A DNA stretch of 64,000 bases from Thermogutta terrifontis (GCF_002277955.1 NZ_CP018477.1:1364001-1428000); one strand, 5' to 3'; positions 37,698-47,267 are shown, counted from the stretch's first letter. The notes: generated by a model not told the origin, from the letters alone. Numbers and translations: made by a program.

Positions 37698-38588
37698 CTA
37701 GCGGAGCGGGGCGGTCGCGACGGTGTTCCCCTGGAAACTGGGATTGTTCTGCACCTGTGAGAGGCGGATGGCGATGAGCTTCTGCTCTCGTTTTCCGGAG
37801 GACGCCGCGGTGAAAAAGCGGCCGCCCAGGCTGCCGGGTTGATCAGGAACGCACGTTAAAAGAAGCATGTCACCCGGCGCGAGGTCCATCTTGATCGTGA
37901 GGTCATTCAGGACAATGCGGTCTCTCCGCATTTCCCACCGAACGAGTCCTTCCGTGGCAACGGGCTGAACACGGGGCTCCCCGTAATGGACTTCCGGTAC
38001 GAGTTGAATACAGACCGTTGCGTCCGGCTTGGGAGCGAGCGTCATCGCGAAGACTCCTTGAGCGCGATAGACGGTCTGTCCGACGATTTGGCCGTTGCTG
38101 TCGCGCCGCAACAGCGGTAGTTCGTCATAGACCGAGGAAGCAAGCAGTTCTGCCCGTTGATGAGGCTTGGTCTGGAGGTGGCGCCGCACGGGGGCCGACT
38201 CATCAGCATTACCGGGATCTTCTATTGTTTCCAGAGTATCTTGAGTGACCGGGGCGTCAGTTAGACGGAGTAGATCGGCAAGTTCCGGCGGCAGGGGACC
38301 GGCGATCCGTCCCACTCGGAATCCGTTGCGGTAAAGCTCTTTACGGGTCTCCGCGGGAATCGCCTGCTCGTCAACACTCTTCCAGAGCTTTTCCACGATG
38401 GGATTGCCGTAAGGGACGCGTACAAAAAAGATATCCACTGCAGCGCTGTCTGTATTCATAATGGGTGGATTCAGGGGTGATTTGTGGCCCACCTGAAGCT
38501 GCGTGCATCCAGCCGCAGCCAGAAGGAGCACACCCCTCAGCACGTGCAGCGTCAGCTCGTGAATTGTTGCGCCTCTCCAGGTGCGCAT
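37698..38588 (-). CDS. Putative lipoprotein, unknown function
   Basis: 296 residues. The N-terminal hydrophobic segment ends in LAAAGC (lipobox, Cys28), so the mature protein is probably lipid-anchored in the envelope. The remainder is soluble, with VDIFFVRVPYGNPIVEKLWKSVDEQAIPAETR as the most distinctive segment, and a C-terminal half of short beta-like strands (VCIQLVPEVHYGEPRV, MLLLTCVPDQPGSLGGRFF). No named domain recognised. Convergent with fba, 26 bases apart. Confidence 0.75.
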   Translation of the reverse strand: MRTWRGATIHELTLHVLRGVLLLAAAGCTQLQVGHKSPLNPPIMNTDSAAVDIFFVRVPYGNPIVEKLWKSVDEQAIPAETRKELYRNGFRVGRIAGPLPPELADLLRLTDAPVTQDTLETIEDPGNADESAPVRRHLQTKPHQRAELLASSVYDELPLLRRDSNGQIVGQTVYRAQGVFAMTLAPKPDATVCIQLVPEVHYGEPRVQPVATEGLVRWEMRRDRIVLNDLTIKMDLAPGDMLLLTCVPDQPGSLGGRFFTAASSGKREQKLIAIRLSQVQNNPSFQGNTVATAPLR

Positions 38589-38934
38589 GCGGAAACCAGC
38601 GTCCGTGCGGCAAACAGATAACTGAGTTAACTATGCAAATAGCCGACCTGTCCCATACGTCTTCCCACCCATAGGGGGACTTAGAGTAACGATCTTCGAT
38701 GCCCACGTCAACGGCAATAGGGTCTTTATGGCGGCACGCGGCAGGGCAGCACGCGGAACTGGGTGCCTGAGCAGGACTTAGCGTGCGAGATGAGGTCCAC
38801 GTGGCCAAGGCAGCGACCCGCTCGGACCGTAAGAAAACAGCGACCGGGGCAAAGGGCCCCGGCCGCCGAGAAAGGAGGAAATGGATGACGCCTTTTGTTG
38901 GTGATTGCTTCGCGGCGTCTTCCCTCAGGAATGT
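38589..38934. other. Gap between the lipoprotein and the Cys-rich protein genes
   Basis: No supported gene. An 85-codon plus-strand frame runs through here with a good AAAGGAGG site near 38872, but it ends inside the Cys-rich gene in antisense and has no recognisable product. A hairpin near 38844 is listed separately. Confidence 0.4.
38836..38862 (-). terminator. Possible terminator of the Cys-rich protein gene
   Basis: On the minus strand CCGGGGC, loop CCTTT, GCCCCGG is followed by TCGCTG and then TTTTC. The stem is strong but the T run is displaced by six bases, so the call is weak. Confidence 0.38.
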
Positions 38935-39603
38935 TCACATCGGTGGAAGTGGGGCCAGATTCACCGCCTGGATCTCGGAGACGGTGGCCGGTTTCAGACT
39001 GGCCGAATCATCCGGCTTCGGGGCAGCCTCCGGCTTCTGATCGGCAGGGCTTGGACTCGGGGCAGGTGATCCCTCACCTGAAGGAGCACAAACCCCACAG
39101 GCCTGAGCCGCCAGGCACTCCGCACACACGTACTGGACCACAGTTTTGTACACAGGCACCTCTACTTCGTATTCTTTCTTGACGAGTTTTTTGATGGATC
39201 GGGTGCGGCCGACCTGAGGTGGAACCGGGCAGGGCCGTTGGTGACCGAGGTCGTAAATCCAGCCCGACAGAATTCCGGAAGGCCGCGCGCGGGAATCGCA
39301 GGACTGGCATCCCAGGTCGCAGCCGTCGGCAGCGCCGCAGGCATCGCAGCCGGGATCGCAGGATCGCCCGGGATGGCTGGGCAACATCGTGCACACATCC
39401 GCGGCTTCCACGCACCAGCAGTATTTTTTGATCTTTTCAACGCCGCACTCGATGCGGCAGACCTTCTGTTGGCACGGTCCCGGCCGGCCACAGACAGCGC
39501 ATCGCCCGGGTGAGCCACGCACCTCTGTCGGGTCACCCCCGAAAACAGGGTTCAGGGCACCCACGACGAGCAATAGTCCCGTCCACCAGTATTTTGGACT
39601 CAT
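38935..39603 (-). CDS. Cys-rich exported protein, unknown function
   Basis: 222 residues with a signal peptide (MSPKYWWTGLLLVVGALNPVFG) and a strong GAGGAGGATAG Shine-Dalgarno site. Some 22 cysteines fall mostly in paired patterns (CAVCGRPGPC, CRIECGV, YCWCV, CDPGCDACG, CDLGCQSC, CAECLAAQACGVC). A basic segment SIKKLVKKEYEVEVPVYKTV precedes the last cluster; similar KKxxVPVYK segments recur in planctomycete exported proteins (recollection, not checked). The C-terminus is Pro/Ala/Ser-rich. Disulfides or metal binding are both possible. Confidence 0.75.
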   Translation of the reverse strand: MSPKYWWTGLLLVVGALNPVFGGDPTEVRGSPGRCAVCGRPGPCQQKVCRIECGVEKIKKYCWCVEAADVCTMLPSHPGRSCDPGCDACGAADGCDLGCQSCDSRARPSGILSGWIYDLGHQRPCPVPPQVGRTRSIKKLVKKEYEVEVPVYKTVVQYVCAECLAAQACGVCAPSGEGSPAPSPSPADQKPEAAPKPDDSASLKPATVSEIQAVNLAPLPPM

Positions 39604-39717
39604 CGACCTATCCTCCTCGGTTGGTTGGCCTTCCTGGTATTTCGCACGAAAATCCCGACGTGTTTGTTGACTTTATGTCGGAGAGTTCTTCATCTGAGGC
39701 TCGCTTAGCAGAGCCTG

Positions 39718-41127
39718 TCAGAAGTCCACTTGGGCACGCATTTCGAAGACGTTGATGTCAGAGTTAGGCGCGTTGTTAGCCGGGCTCACCTGAGCATGGA
39801 CGTAGTTGAACATCAACCGCATGTAAGGATTCCAGTACCAGTTGATGCCGAAGGTGTGGTCGGCAGTGGTTCCCCCGAGCACACCCGCATCGTCCAGGTC
39901 GAGCCAGGAGTACCGGTATGCCAGCTCCCAGGCACCCCAGCCGGTTTCCACGTCACCGTCACAGGTTCGCACGCGGAAGAAGTTCTCGATAGGTTTCACG
40001 CGATCAAACGCTCCTTTTTCGCGGTTGTAGGAGCGGCTCTCTCCCGTGAGGAAGTAGCTCATCTGGACATACGCCCCGTGGAAAGTGGGATCGGCGCCCG
40101 CGCTGCGATTGTAGAAGGCCACGAGATACTCCGACTGGATCGAGAACGGCCCATAGACGAAAGCGATTTCCGGATCCAGCAGGTGGTAATCTTCCACGTT
40201 GGTGATGATGCCGGTATCCACGACGCGGGGACCGACGGCAACTTCGGGACGAACCCGAATGCGCTGGTTGGGATCATCCACATCGCGATAGCTGTAACCC
40301 AAACCCAGGTGCAACAGTCCGCGGCCACTGGTCGCTTCGTCGTACCAGGGCAAATAGGTTGCCCGCATGGTAAACGCATAGCCGCCGTTATCGTTGGCTG
40401 CGTAAGGTGGGGTGTCCTTAATCGAGCGGAACCCACCGAAGGCAAAGGTCATCCGTTCGTTTTCGGAGACATGGTACGAGGCGACGCCCACATTTCGAGC
40501 GGGCACAAAGGCACTGTTGAGGGTGCTCCGTTCCATGAAGGTGATGTATCGACTCGAGGTAAGCTCTTCCAGAGAGAAGGGTTCCTTGAAATGTCCGATC
40601 TGCACGTAGTTCAACCATGGTAGGTCTTTCACGCCGATGTAAACGTCCTTGAAAGAGGTATGCTGATCGTCGGTTGAATCTCGGGCTGCGAAGTCGACTT
40701 CGATTTTGTAATTGAAGACATCAAACCCTTCTCCAAACGCCCCCAGGCGTGCCGTGCGGAACTGCACGGTATCCTGGGCGTCGCCGAATGTCGCCATACT
40801 ACCGGCCCCCTGGCCGAAGGACACGGCATCGACATAGACGCGTCCGTCGACATTGACCGACATTTTTCCCGCATTTTTTTTGGCCGCCGCCGCTTCTTTC
40901 GCCTTGATGTCGGCCAGGGCCTTTTCCAACTGGGACACTCGCTGGGCCAGCTCGTCTTGTGATCCGCTGGCAGACGGCCCGGCTTGCGAGCCCACAATGT
41001 AGGCCGGATCGAGGTACTGATAGGCATTCGAAGAGTTCTGGGCCCACAGGGAGCTCGCCCAAAGAGCCGCCCATGTGGTGCCGGCGACGAGACTCAGTTT
41101 CCACCAGCATCTTCGTTGTGTGAGCAT
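39718..41127 (-). CDS. OprP/OprO-type phosphate-selective porin
   Basis: The start is at ATG 41127 (MLTQRRCWWKLSLVAG, signal peptide ending SLWAQ) with GGAGGA about 8 bases upstream; 469 residues. A short coiled coil (DELAQRVSQLEKALADIKAKEAAAAKK) precedes the barrel, as in phosphate-selective porins. Family segments are VDGRVYVDAVSF, FRTARLGAFGEGFDVFNYKIEVDFA, DVYIGVKDLPWLNYVQIGHFKEPFSLEELTSS and SAFVPARNVGVASY. It ends FEMRAQVDF, a terminal Phe strand. Divergent from phoU, which supports but does not prove a phosphate link. Confidence 0.85.
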   Translation of the reverse strand: MLTQRRCWWKLSLVAGTTWAALWASSLWAQNSSNAYQYLDPAYIVGSQAGPSASGSQDELAQRVSQLEKALADIKAKEAAAAKKNAGKMSVNVDGRVYVDAVSFGQGAGSMATFGDAQDTVQFRTARLGAFGEGFDVFNYKIEVDFAARDSTDDQHTSFKDVYIGVKDLPWLNYVQIGHFKEPFSLEELTSSRYITFMERSTLNSAFVPARNVGVASYHVSENERMTFAFGGFRSIKDTPPYAANDNGGYAFTMRATYLPWYDEATSGRGLLHLGLGYSYRDVDDPNQRIRVRPEVAVGPRVVDTGIITNVEDYHLLDPEIAFVYGPFSIQSEYLVAFYNRSAGADPTFHGAYVQMSYFLTGESRSYNREKGAFDRVKPIENFFRVRTCDGDVETGWGAWELAYRYSWLDLDDAGVLGGTTADHTFGINWYWNPYMRLMFNYVHAQVSPANNAPNSDINVFEMRAQVDF

Positions 41128-41653
41128 GGGAGTGATCCTCCATCCGTGGGTTTTGTCAGCTTCCTTGAAATTGGCGAGCAGGAAACAAGCGCACAGCATG
41201 ACATTCCGTCGCGGGCATTTTGCTGAATCGATTCCTCATTGGCACTTGCTTTATTACACACAGCTTCCGACGCACGGCTTGCGCTTCAGGAATATTTGCT
41301 CTGAATGCCGCAGATTACCTGCACTTCCACGTTTGTGCTTTTGCGCGAAAGAGTTGCTTATCTTACCGCGTCGGTGGCCGCGGTGGTTGCGCCATCAAAC
41401 CGGGGAACAATCCTGGCGAACGGCCTGTTTACATGGGATTCCGTTCAGTGCCCTCATTTTGGGGGAGCTTCTGCAAGACGGTTTTTCAACGATAATTGCC
41501 CCCGTTGTGTGAAACGGCTTTCTGCCAGGGGAATCATCGCCTAAAATGACAGGACAATCCGCATCCTCAAAAAGCATGACGGTGAGTGTCTCAGAAGGGT
41601 AATCGTCAGACCCACTGTCACTGGAATGCCAATCCCTGTACGAGATCGGTGAA
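41128..41653. other. Divergent intergenic region, porin and phoU
   Basis: 526 bases with no supported gene. It must hold both promoters. I looked for a Pho-box-like direct repeat and found none that is convincing. Confidence 0.4.
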
Positions 41654-42331
41654 ATGAGCGTCCACTTGCATCGTGAACTCGACAGGCTCCGCGGACGGCT
41701 TCTCAGCTTGGCCGGGGAGGTGGAGCAACAACTTCAGAAAGCGATAACGGCGGTCCTCAATCGGGATCCGCAGTTGGCCGACGAGGTGGAAGCGGGCGAC
41801 CGCAAGATTGACCAGTTCGAAGTCGAGCTCGAGGAAGAATGCCTGAAAGTCCTCGCACTCTATCAGCCCGTCGCCGCTGACCTTCGATTCCTAATTACTG
41901 TTCTCAAGATCAACAATGATTTGGAACGGGTTGGGGATCTGGCGGTCAATATCGCCCGCAAAGCCCGAACACTATCCCAGATGCCGCCCGTGCGGATGCC
42001 GTTCGATCTGGACGGCATGTGGCGAAAGGTCCAGGAAATGTTGCGGCAAAGTGTGGACAGCCTGGTTAACGGGGATGCCGATGCGGCCGAGGACGTGTGC
42101 AAGCGGGACGAAGCTGTCAATGCCCAGAAAAAGGCGATTCGCCAGCAGGTCGAGCAACTGATCGAGCAACATCCCGATCAGGTCAAAACATGGCTCCAGG
42201 TGCTGGCCGTTTCCCGCAACCTGGAACGCGTCGCCGACCATGCCACGAATATTGCCGAGGACGTCATTTATCTCGTTCGGGGCCATATTGTCAGGCATCC
42301 CGCCCGGTTCCGCGACCGAGACCAGGATTGA
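41654..42331 (+). CDS. phoU: Phosphate transport system regulator PhoU
   Basis: A 225-residue all-helical protein made of two PhoU repeats. The metal-binding motifs are recognisable: LITVLKINNDLERVGDLAVNIA in the first repeat and LAVSRNLERVADHATNIAEDVIYL in the second. PhoU dampens PhoR signalling and limits Pst uptake when phosphate is plentiful. No pst or phoBR genes are in the window. The OprP-type porin is divergent from it. Confidence 0.95.
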   Translation: MSVHLHRELDRLRGRLLSLAGEVEQQLQKAITAVLNRDPQLADEVEAGDRKIDQFEVELEEECLKVLALYQPVAADLRFLITVLKINNDLERVGDLAVNIARKARTLSQMPPVRMPFDLDGMWRKVQEMLRQSVDSLVNGDADAAEDVCKRDEAVNAQKKAIRQQVEQLIEQHPDQVKTWLQVLAVSRNLERVADHATNIAEDVIYLVRGHIVRHPARFRDRDQD

Positions 42332-42503
42332 AACGATAAGCCTTTCGAAAACAGTGCCGCGGCGTTAGCGAACGATGACATCGCACCCTGCTCGACCGGG
42401 TCTACTCAGATCGCCCGTTGGTTCTTCGGGACATGGGCGTCCACAACGAGGCAGACGTCCCAGGCCACCGGCACTGAGCTTGGAGGCAATGAGCCGTTGA
42501 CTT

Positions 42504-43337
42504 TCAGGTCTTGGTCCGCGAGGGATGATAGTGGTACGGTGCCGGGATATATTCCACGGTGGGCTGGCCCCGTCGGGGCTGCGGATACAACTGGAGAAGT
42601 TGCACGAATTCGGTTGGCATATCCGTGCTCACCGGCAATCCCAATTGCTGGGCCATCTCGGCGGTAAGCGGGAAATCGTGCGTCCATGTGCCTTCCGAAA
42701 GCAGTCTGGCCACTTCATCGGCCTTCTCTTCGGGCATCTTGTCGCTGAGAAGTTCTTTGACGCACATTCTGACCTGGCTGATGGCCTTTTCGGCAATGTC
42801 TGCCAGAATGAGAGTTTGGTCGTCGATCTCGTCAGGCTTTTTCCTTTGCAACACCTTCAGAACCGAGGCGGCTGGCTGCTGATTAATCTGGGGGTCCACC
42901 GGTCCCAAGACGGCATGCTTGCACATGACAATCTCGTCGGCTGCGAGAGCAATGAGAGTCCCGCCTGACATCGCATAGTGGGGGACAAATACCGTGACTT
43001 TGCCCGGCCGGTGGTGGACTGCCCGAGCTATCTGGAGTGCGGCCAGCACCAGCCCTCCCGGTGTGTGCAGGACCAGATCGATAGGGATCTGTGGGTCGGT
43101 CAGTTGGATGGCACGGATGACTTCCTCGGAGTCATTGATATCGATATAGCGAAAGATCGGAAACCCCAGAAGGCTCATCGTTTCCTGACGATGGATGAGC
43201 ACGATCACCCGGGATTGGCGTTTCCGCTCGATGCGAGCGATCATCCGCTGCCGGGCCGCCTCGATCATTTTCTGGCGGAGCACCGGCTGAAGAGCAGAAA
43301 GCATGAGAAAAATCCAGAAGATGTCCATCACGTTCAT
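42504..43337 (-). CDS. SDH-type Clp-fold serine protease, membrane-anchored
   Basis: 277 residues from the ATG at 43337. An N-terminal hydrophobic helix (DIFWIFLMLSALQPVL) is followed by a basic stretch (RQRMIARIERKRQSR) and the Clp/crotonase-like core: VIVLIHRQETMSL, IPIDLVLHTPGGLVLAALQIA, VFVPHYAMSGGTLIALAADEIVM. MSGGT holds the probable nucleophile Ser; the motif matches the serine dehydrogenase proteinase (SDH) family, related to SppA. Likely faces the cytoplasm as a membrane quality-control protease (inference). It is convergent with phoU. Confidence 0.85.
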   Translation of the reverse strand: MNVMDIFWIFLMLSALQPVLRQKMIEAARQRMIARIERKRQSRVIVLIHRQETMSLLGFPIFRYIDINDSEEVIRAIQLTDPQIPIDLVLHTPGGLVLAALQIARAVHHRPGKVTVFVPHYAMSGGTLIALAADEIVMCKHAVLGPVDPQINQQPAASVLKVLQRKKPDEIDDQTLILADIAEKAISQVRMCVKELLSDKMPEEKADEVARLLSEGTWTHDFPLTAEMAQQLGLPVSTDMPTEFVQLLQLYPQPRRGQPTVEYIPAPYHYHPSRTKT

Positions 43338-43404
43338 CGCTGGCAATCTCCCTGAAAAGTGTTTGTTACAGCCTTAAAACGGCAGAACCTTTGCGCTCGT
43401 TCTC

Positions 43405-44139
43405 TCACCACTGAAGCCAGCCCAACTCGGTCTTGTATTCGTCGGGGTAACAATGGCGGCAGGGGCCACGTGATCGGAGGAAAAATGGACACAGGAGGAT
43501 TCCCGCCGCAAACCCCCCAATGTGCGCCCACCAGGCAATACCGCCCACTTGATCTGAGGGCAAGAGACTTCCCACTCCATTAAAAAACTGGATCAGAAAC
43601 CAGATGCCGAGGTACACAACCGCCGGGAAGGCAACGAACAACGGATAGAAGAAAACGGGAACCAGGGTGATAACGCGGGCATAAGGGTAGAGCACAAAAT
43701 AGGCACCCATAACGCCGGAAATGGCCCCAGAAGCCCCGATGGTGGGAACGGTGGAGTTCGGATTGGTAAGGACATGCACGATGCCCGCGATCACGCCGCA
43801 GCAGAGATAAAACAAAGTGAACCGCAGTGGGCCCATGCGATCCTCCACATTATCGCCGAAGATCCACAGAGTCCACATGTTCCCAACGATGTGGAGCCAG
43901 CCGCCGTGGAGAAACATGCTCGTCAAGAACGGCCAGTAGTCCAGCCGCATTCCCAAGAAGTAGGCCAGTTCCGGATGGGTGTAGCGATACGGGACGATGC
44001 CGAAGTGGTGGAAAAACTGTTCCAGGACGGGTGGAGGAAGTTCAAGCTGGAGAAGAAATACCAGAGCGTTGGCTAGTATCAGTATGTACATCGCCACGGG
44101 GGTGTTGCGGCTGGGAATGGTGTCATAAAGTGGGATCAT
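43405..44139 (-). CDS. Rhomboid-family intramembrane serine protease
   Basis: The start is taken at MIPLYDTIPSRNTPVAMYIL (ATG 44139), 244 residues; an upstream extension is unlikely. About six to seven transmembrane helices. The Ser-His dyad is visible: GASGAISG (Ser137) and WWAHIGGF (His206). LHGGWLHIVGNMWTLWIFGDNVED is the L1-loop/helix-2 motif. The protein ends in a short hydrophilic tail with a CRHC pair. It follows the SDH protease region on the same strand, 67 bases upstream of it, possibly in one unit. Confidence 0.92.
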   Translation of the reverse strand: MIPLYDTIPSRNTPVAMYILILANALVFLLQLELPPPVLEQFFHHFGIVPYRYTHPELAYFLGMRLDYWPFLTSMFLHGGWLHIVGNMWTLWIFGDNVEDRMGPLRFTLFYLCCGVIAGIVHVLTNPNSTVPTIGASGAISGVMGAYFVLYPYARVITLVPVFFYPLFVAFPAVVYLGIWFLIQFFNGVGSLLPSDQVGGIAWWAHIGGFAAGILLCPFFLRSRGPCRHCYPDEYKTELGWLQW

Positions 44140-44718
44140 TGTCTCGCACCCAGCATATGTCTTTGTTGTCTTCCCGAGCAAACCAAACCTCGCATTTCAA
44201 ATGACTGTCTCTCTCATTTTCAAAAACTCGAGCTTATGGTCAAGAATGTGGGCGGCTCAATCGTTCCCACTTTTTTCTCTTGCGAGAAAGAAACGTACGC
44301 CTTGGGCAGGAGCGAGATTCGCTCGCTAGGGTCGTAATACCGTCCGCATTCTGACATTGCACAGAGCGTTCCAATAACTGGGCTCGGTCTGGTTGGTTCG
44401 GTGCCTGTTTAGAAGTAGGGGCAATTCATCAATTGCCCCGACAAGACGTTGAACCTCTAGACGCTCGCAAGTCCTTACAAAAAGGTCGCGGGATCAGCGT
44501 GAGTCCTCCAGTTCAGAGAGCGTCGGCACAATGGTGAGGAAAAGGCAACCACACTACTACAGATGCCTGGGAGAAGTTGCAACACAGCACGGTATGCGGT
44601 TTCTCACGCCGTGTTGTTTGTCATATTGCAAAGGGCGTGGTTCGCCGAGCGTTCTGTTCGGTGTGTCCGAAAAAGCCACGATTTTGCCGTGATTGGAACC
44701 GACCTGGCGTCCCGGCAG
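44140..44718. other. Gene-free gap with one palindrome
   Basis: No supported gene. The only structured feature is a family C palindrome at 44415. The rhomboid promoter is expected at the left end on the minus strand, but no clear boxes are seen. Confidence 0.4.
44415..44442. repeat. 28-base palindrome (family C), copy 4, imperfect
   Basis: GTAG foot and GGGCAATTCA as in the perfect copies, then CAATTGCCCCGAC, so two bases differ. It stands alone, away from families A and B. Confidence 0.75.
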
Positions 44719-46260
44719 TCAATCGGCGTTGCCATCGTTTGTCGGGACGTTGGAAGAGCCTGGATCTGAGGACGAGCATTCAGTTTGGGAAGATTCTGAG
44801 AATAACCGTTGGCGGATTTCTCGTTCGCGTTTTTTATCCTGACGATTGAACCACCAGACGATGATTCCAATCAGCACCACCACGACCACCACAACACTGG
44901 TGAGAATCGTCGTCACCGTGCCCACCCGGCGGGCTGATGCCTCGGTGGCCAGACGCACTGCTTCACGCCCTATGAGAAGGGGTGCCAGTTGCCACGCATT
45001 GCGCGGGGTGTTCGGTGATAGCGCTGCCTGGGGTCGAAATGCCCAGGTCTTCATAAAGAAACCTGCCACCGCGAGATTCACCGCGTATCCCGGCCCTTCG
45101 CCGGGCAGGACCCCATGGGGAAGGTAGCGCACGCAGAAGACAATCGGGTAATTCTGGGAATCGTCAGTGAAAAGATAAATTGTGTAATAGTGGTCGATCC
45201 CAAAACGTTTTCGGATATCGGCATCTTCGACGGACACTTTCTCGATGCGTCTGGCCGTCCCGTAAAGCGCAAACAGCTTGCCCTGCTGGTGGGCAGGGTC
45301 ATTGAACAGAGGTACCACTGAAAACGTCGATTGACCGAGTCGGGCCAGTTCCGCCTGGGCCTCTTGCAGTAACTGGCCAGGTTCAGCACGGTCCACTGCA
45401 GCCAGAAGCTGATAGAAGCATTCTCGGTCTTTTCCCGTCAGACGATACTTTTCCAGGGGATCTGAGAGCGGTTCCTCTCCACTTTCGGAAGGTGCTTGGG
45501 GGGCAACAAAACGTTGTGGGGAGGTCTCCAAAGCAACGTCGTCAAACAGACTGCAATCCATTCCTAAACGGCCCAGCAGATTATTGGGAAACCAACCCGG
45601 GCGAGCGGTGACAAGCGTGGGCACCGGCCTGGGGTGCGTCTCCGCGAGTTTGAGAAACAGCCCCCGGATCACGGTTTTTTCGCGGAGCTGCCTCATCGTT
45701 TTCCACGCCCGCGGGATATCACGCGCATACACGAGATACTCAGCGTCCTGGTCTGTCACAACGCGGCAGGAGTAATAGTGTTCCAGACCCAACCGCTCGG
45801 TGAGTTCTTGTGGCACCGGAACCTGCATCCATTTCGTTGCCGTCCCCTCAATTTCCAGGAGTTTTCCCCGACAGGCCCGGGAATCGGGCGACACCGCATT
45901 CCAATCCGGAGGCGGTTGTTTCCATTCTTCGAGCTCTGTCGGCTGGAACATTCGGATATGAAACAGAAGCCGCAGAAGTAGTTCGCCCTCCTGGGGTTGC
46001 AAGGGTCGGCCGTCTTCCAGTCCCTCCCACATGCTGTCGCTGATTCCCAAACGTTGGAGGAACGCACGCGGCCCAGTTAGTGACGATGGCTCAGGGGTAC
46101 CGTGTTCCCTGCCGGAGTGGGCAGATGTTTTGAGAGGTTGCGGAGATGTTTTCTCGCCTGACGGTTGAGGCGAGCCGCTCTCTTCGGCAGCGATGAGGGT
46201 AAAACCAGCCCAGGCCGTCAAAAGAAACGTCGCTATTCGCGCCACCGTTTTCGCGGACAC
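44719..46260 (-). CDS. Exported membrane-anchored protein, unknown (paralog of next)
   Basis: 513 residues from a GTG start (46260) with AAAGGA 7 bases upstream. Signal peptide MSAKTVARIATFLLTAWAGF ending near IAAE; a single transmembrane helix near residues 455-480 (TILTSVVVVVVVLIGIIVWWF), then a basic cytoplasmic tail (NRQDKKREREIR). Two copies of a module of the type RGKLLEIEGTATKW and LEHYYSCRVVTDQDAEYLVYARDIP, then VIRGLFLKL, are seen in the periplasmic part; the second copy has KLFALYGTARRIEKV and DHYYTIYLFTDDSQNYPIVFCVRYLP. No named domain recognised. It is 11 bases downstream of a related gene. Confidence 0.72.
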   Translation of the reverse strand: MSAKTVARIATFLLTAWAGFTLIAAEESGSPQPSGEKTSPQPLKTSAHSGREHGTPEPSSLTGPRAFLQRLGISDSMWEGLEDGRPLQPQEGELLLRLLFHIRMFQPTELEEWKQPPPDWNAVSPDSRACRGKLLEIEGTATKWMQVPVPQELTERLGLEHYYSCRVVTDQDAEYLVYARDIPRAWKTMRQLREKTVIRGLFLKLAETHPRPVPTLVTARPGWFPNNLLGRLGMDCSLFDDVALETSPQRFVAPQAPSESGEEPLSDPLEKYRLTGKDRECFYQLLAAVDRAEPGQLLQEAQAELARLGQSTFSVVPLFNDPAHQQGKLFALYGTARRIEKVSVEDADIRKRFGIDHYYTIYLFTDDSQNYPIVFCVRYLPHGVLPGEGPGYAVNLAVAGFFMKTWAFRPQAALSPNTPRNAWQLAPLLIGREAVRLATEASARRVGTVTTILTSVVVVVVVLIGIIVWWFNRQDKKREREIRQRLFSESSQTECSSSDPGSSNVPTNDGNAD

Positions 46261-46271
46261 AGCAGATTCCT

Positions 46272-47267
46272 TTATTTGGCGAGAAATTCCGTGGACTTGG
46301 CAGTTGCGTTTTCGTTGCGGTCCTGATTGTCGTCGGCATTCGCCTGTCTCAGAACTGATTGATGGTCTGAACTCCCCGACGTTTTGGGGAAAAGCCTCTT
46401 TTCACGGACTCGCAACACGTACCAAAGAAAGAGAACGGTCAGAACAGCCGCGACGACGACGGCTACCAACGGGTTGGGGGGTGACTCTGCGGGCAGCGGG
46501 GATTGTGTGATGATCGGTTCCCAGCGAATGGACGGGGCCAGCACCACCGGTGCGAATCGCAGGCCATCCTTGGCCTGGTAAGCCCACCGCTTGAAAAAGA
46601 CTCCTCTGATGGCCGCCGGTTCTGAAATGCGTTCGCCGCGGGGGAAATGCTCGGGCAAGCGCAGGCAATAAACCACGATGGGGTCATTTTCTTCTTCAGG
46701 ACAAACCCATAACTGGTAATATTGAGAGATCCCCACGTCATTCGGAGGTGCGTGCAGGGGAAAGACGCCCATGACTCGACCGCGAAACTCGACGAGCTTG
46801 CCCCGGTAATCTCCTGGACGTCGGTACAGTTGGGCGAACGTGACACGTTGCGCGGGGGCTCGCCACAGCTCCGCGGCGGACACGTCCTGAAGGATCTGCA
46901 AAGTTCCAAACCAGGGGCCTTTCTCTTTGCTGCGGAAAGGGGCATCGTCACTGACCGATGAAAAATCTAACCTGGCAAGGCGCTCCTCGAGCGGCAGGGT
47001 CTGCCCACGCTTATCCTGTGAACTTCCCGAGCCAGCCTCTTGGACTTGGGTGCCATTGTTCTCCCGCAGAGAGACGGAGATGCCGTCAGCCACGACGCTC
47101 TCCTGCATAACGTGATTTGAATGCACAGGAGAGCTAGATCGCCGGGCCAGGAACCACTGCGGAACAATTGCTACCATGCCCAGCAGAAGTACCCATAACA
47201 GCAGTTGCCACTGCTGTTTCGGGGAGGGCAGGGGGGGTGACCGACGGTATCCGTCAAAACGAACCAT
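46272..47267 (-). CDS. Membrane protein with one RGKLVEFRG-type module, unknown
   Basis: The start is placed at MVRFDGYRRSPPLPSPK (ATG 47267), because the residues upstream look like non-coding translation; no strong Shine-Dalgarno site supports it. 331 residues. A transmembrane helix at about 21-40 (QLLLWVLLLGMVAIVPQWFL) and a second near the C-terminus (LVAVVVAAVLTVLFLWYVL). Between them is RGKLVEFRGRVMGVFPLHAP, ISQYYQLWVCPEEENDPIVVYCLRLP and AIRGVFFKRWAYQ, matching the module in the neighbour. The two genes form a tandem pair in one unit. Confidence 0.7.
   Translation of the reverse strand: MVRFDGYRRSPPLPSPKQQWQLLLWVLLLGMVAIVPQWFLARRSSSPVHSNHVMQESVVADGISVSLRENNGTQVQEAGSGSSQDKRGQTLPLEERLARLDFSSVSDDAPFRSKEKGPWFGTLQILQDVSAAELWRAPAQRVTFAQLYRRPGDYRGKLVEFRGRVMGVFPLHAPPNDVGISQYYQLWVCPEEENDPIVVYCLRLPEHFPRGERISEPAAIRGVFFKRWAYQAKDGLRFAPVVLAPSIRWEPIITQSPLPAESPPNPLVAVVVAAVLTVLFLWYVLRVREKRLFPKTSGSSDHQSVLRQANADDNQDRNENATAKSTEFLAK

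Noticed and set aside
38783-39040. An 85-codon plus-strand frame near a good AAAGGAGG site
   Set aside because: Half of it lies antisense to the Cys-rich gene and the product is Arg/Lys-rich with no recognisable domain; the ribosome-site match may be chance.
41128-41653. A Pho box between the OprP-type porin and phoU
   Set aside because: No convincing direct repeat of the Pho-box type was found by eye on either strand.
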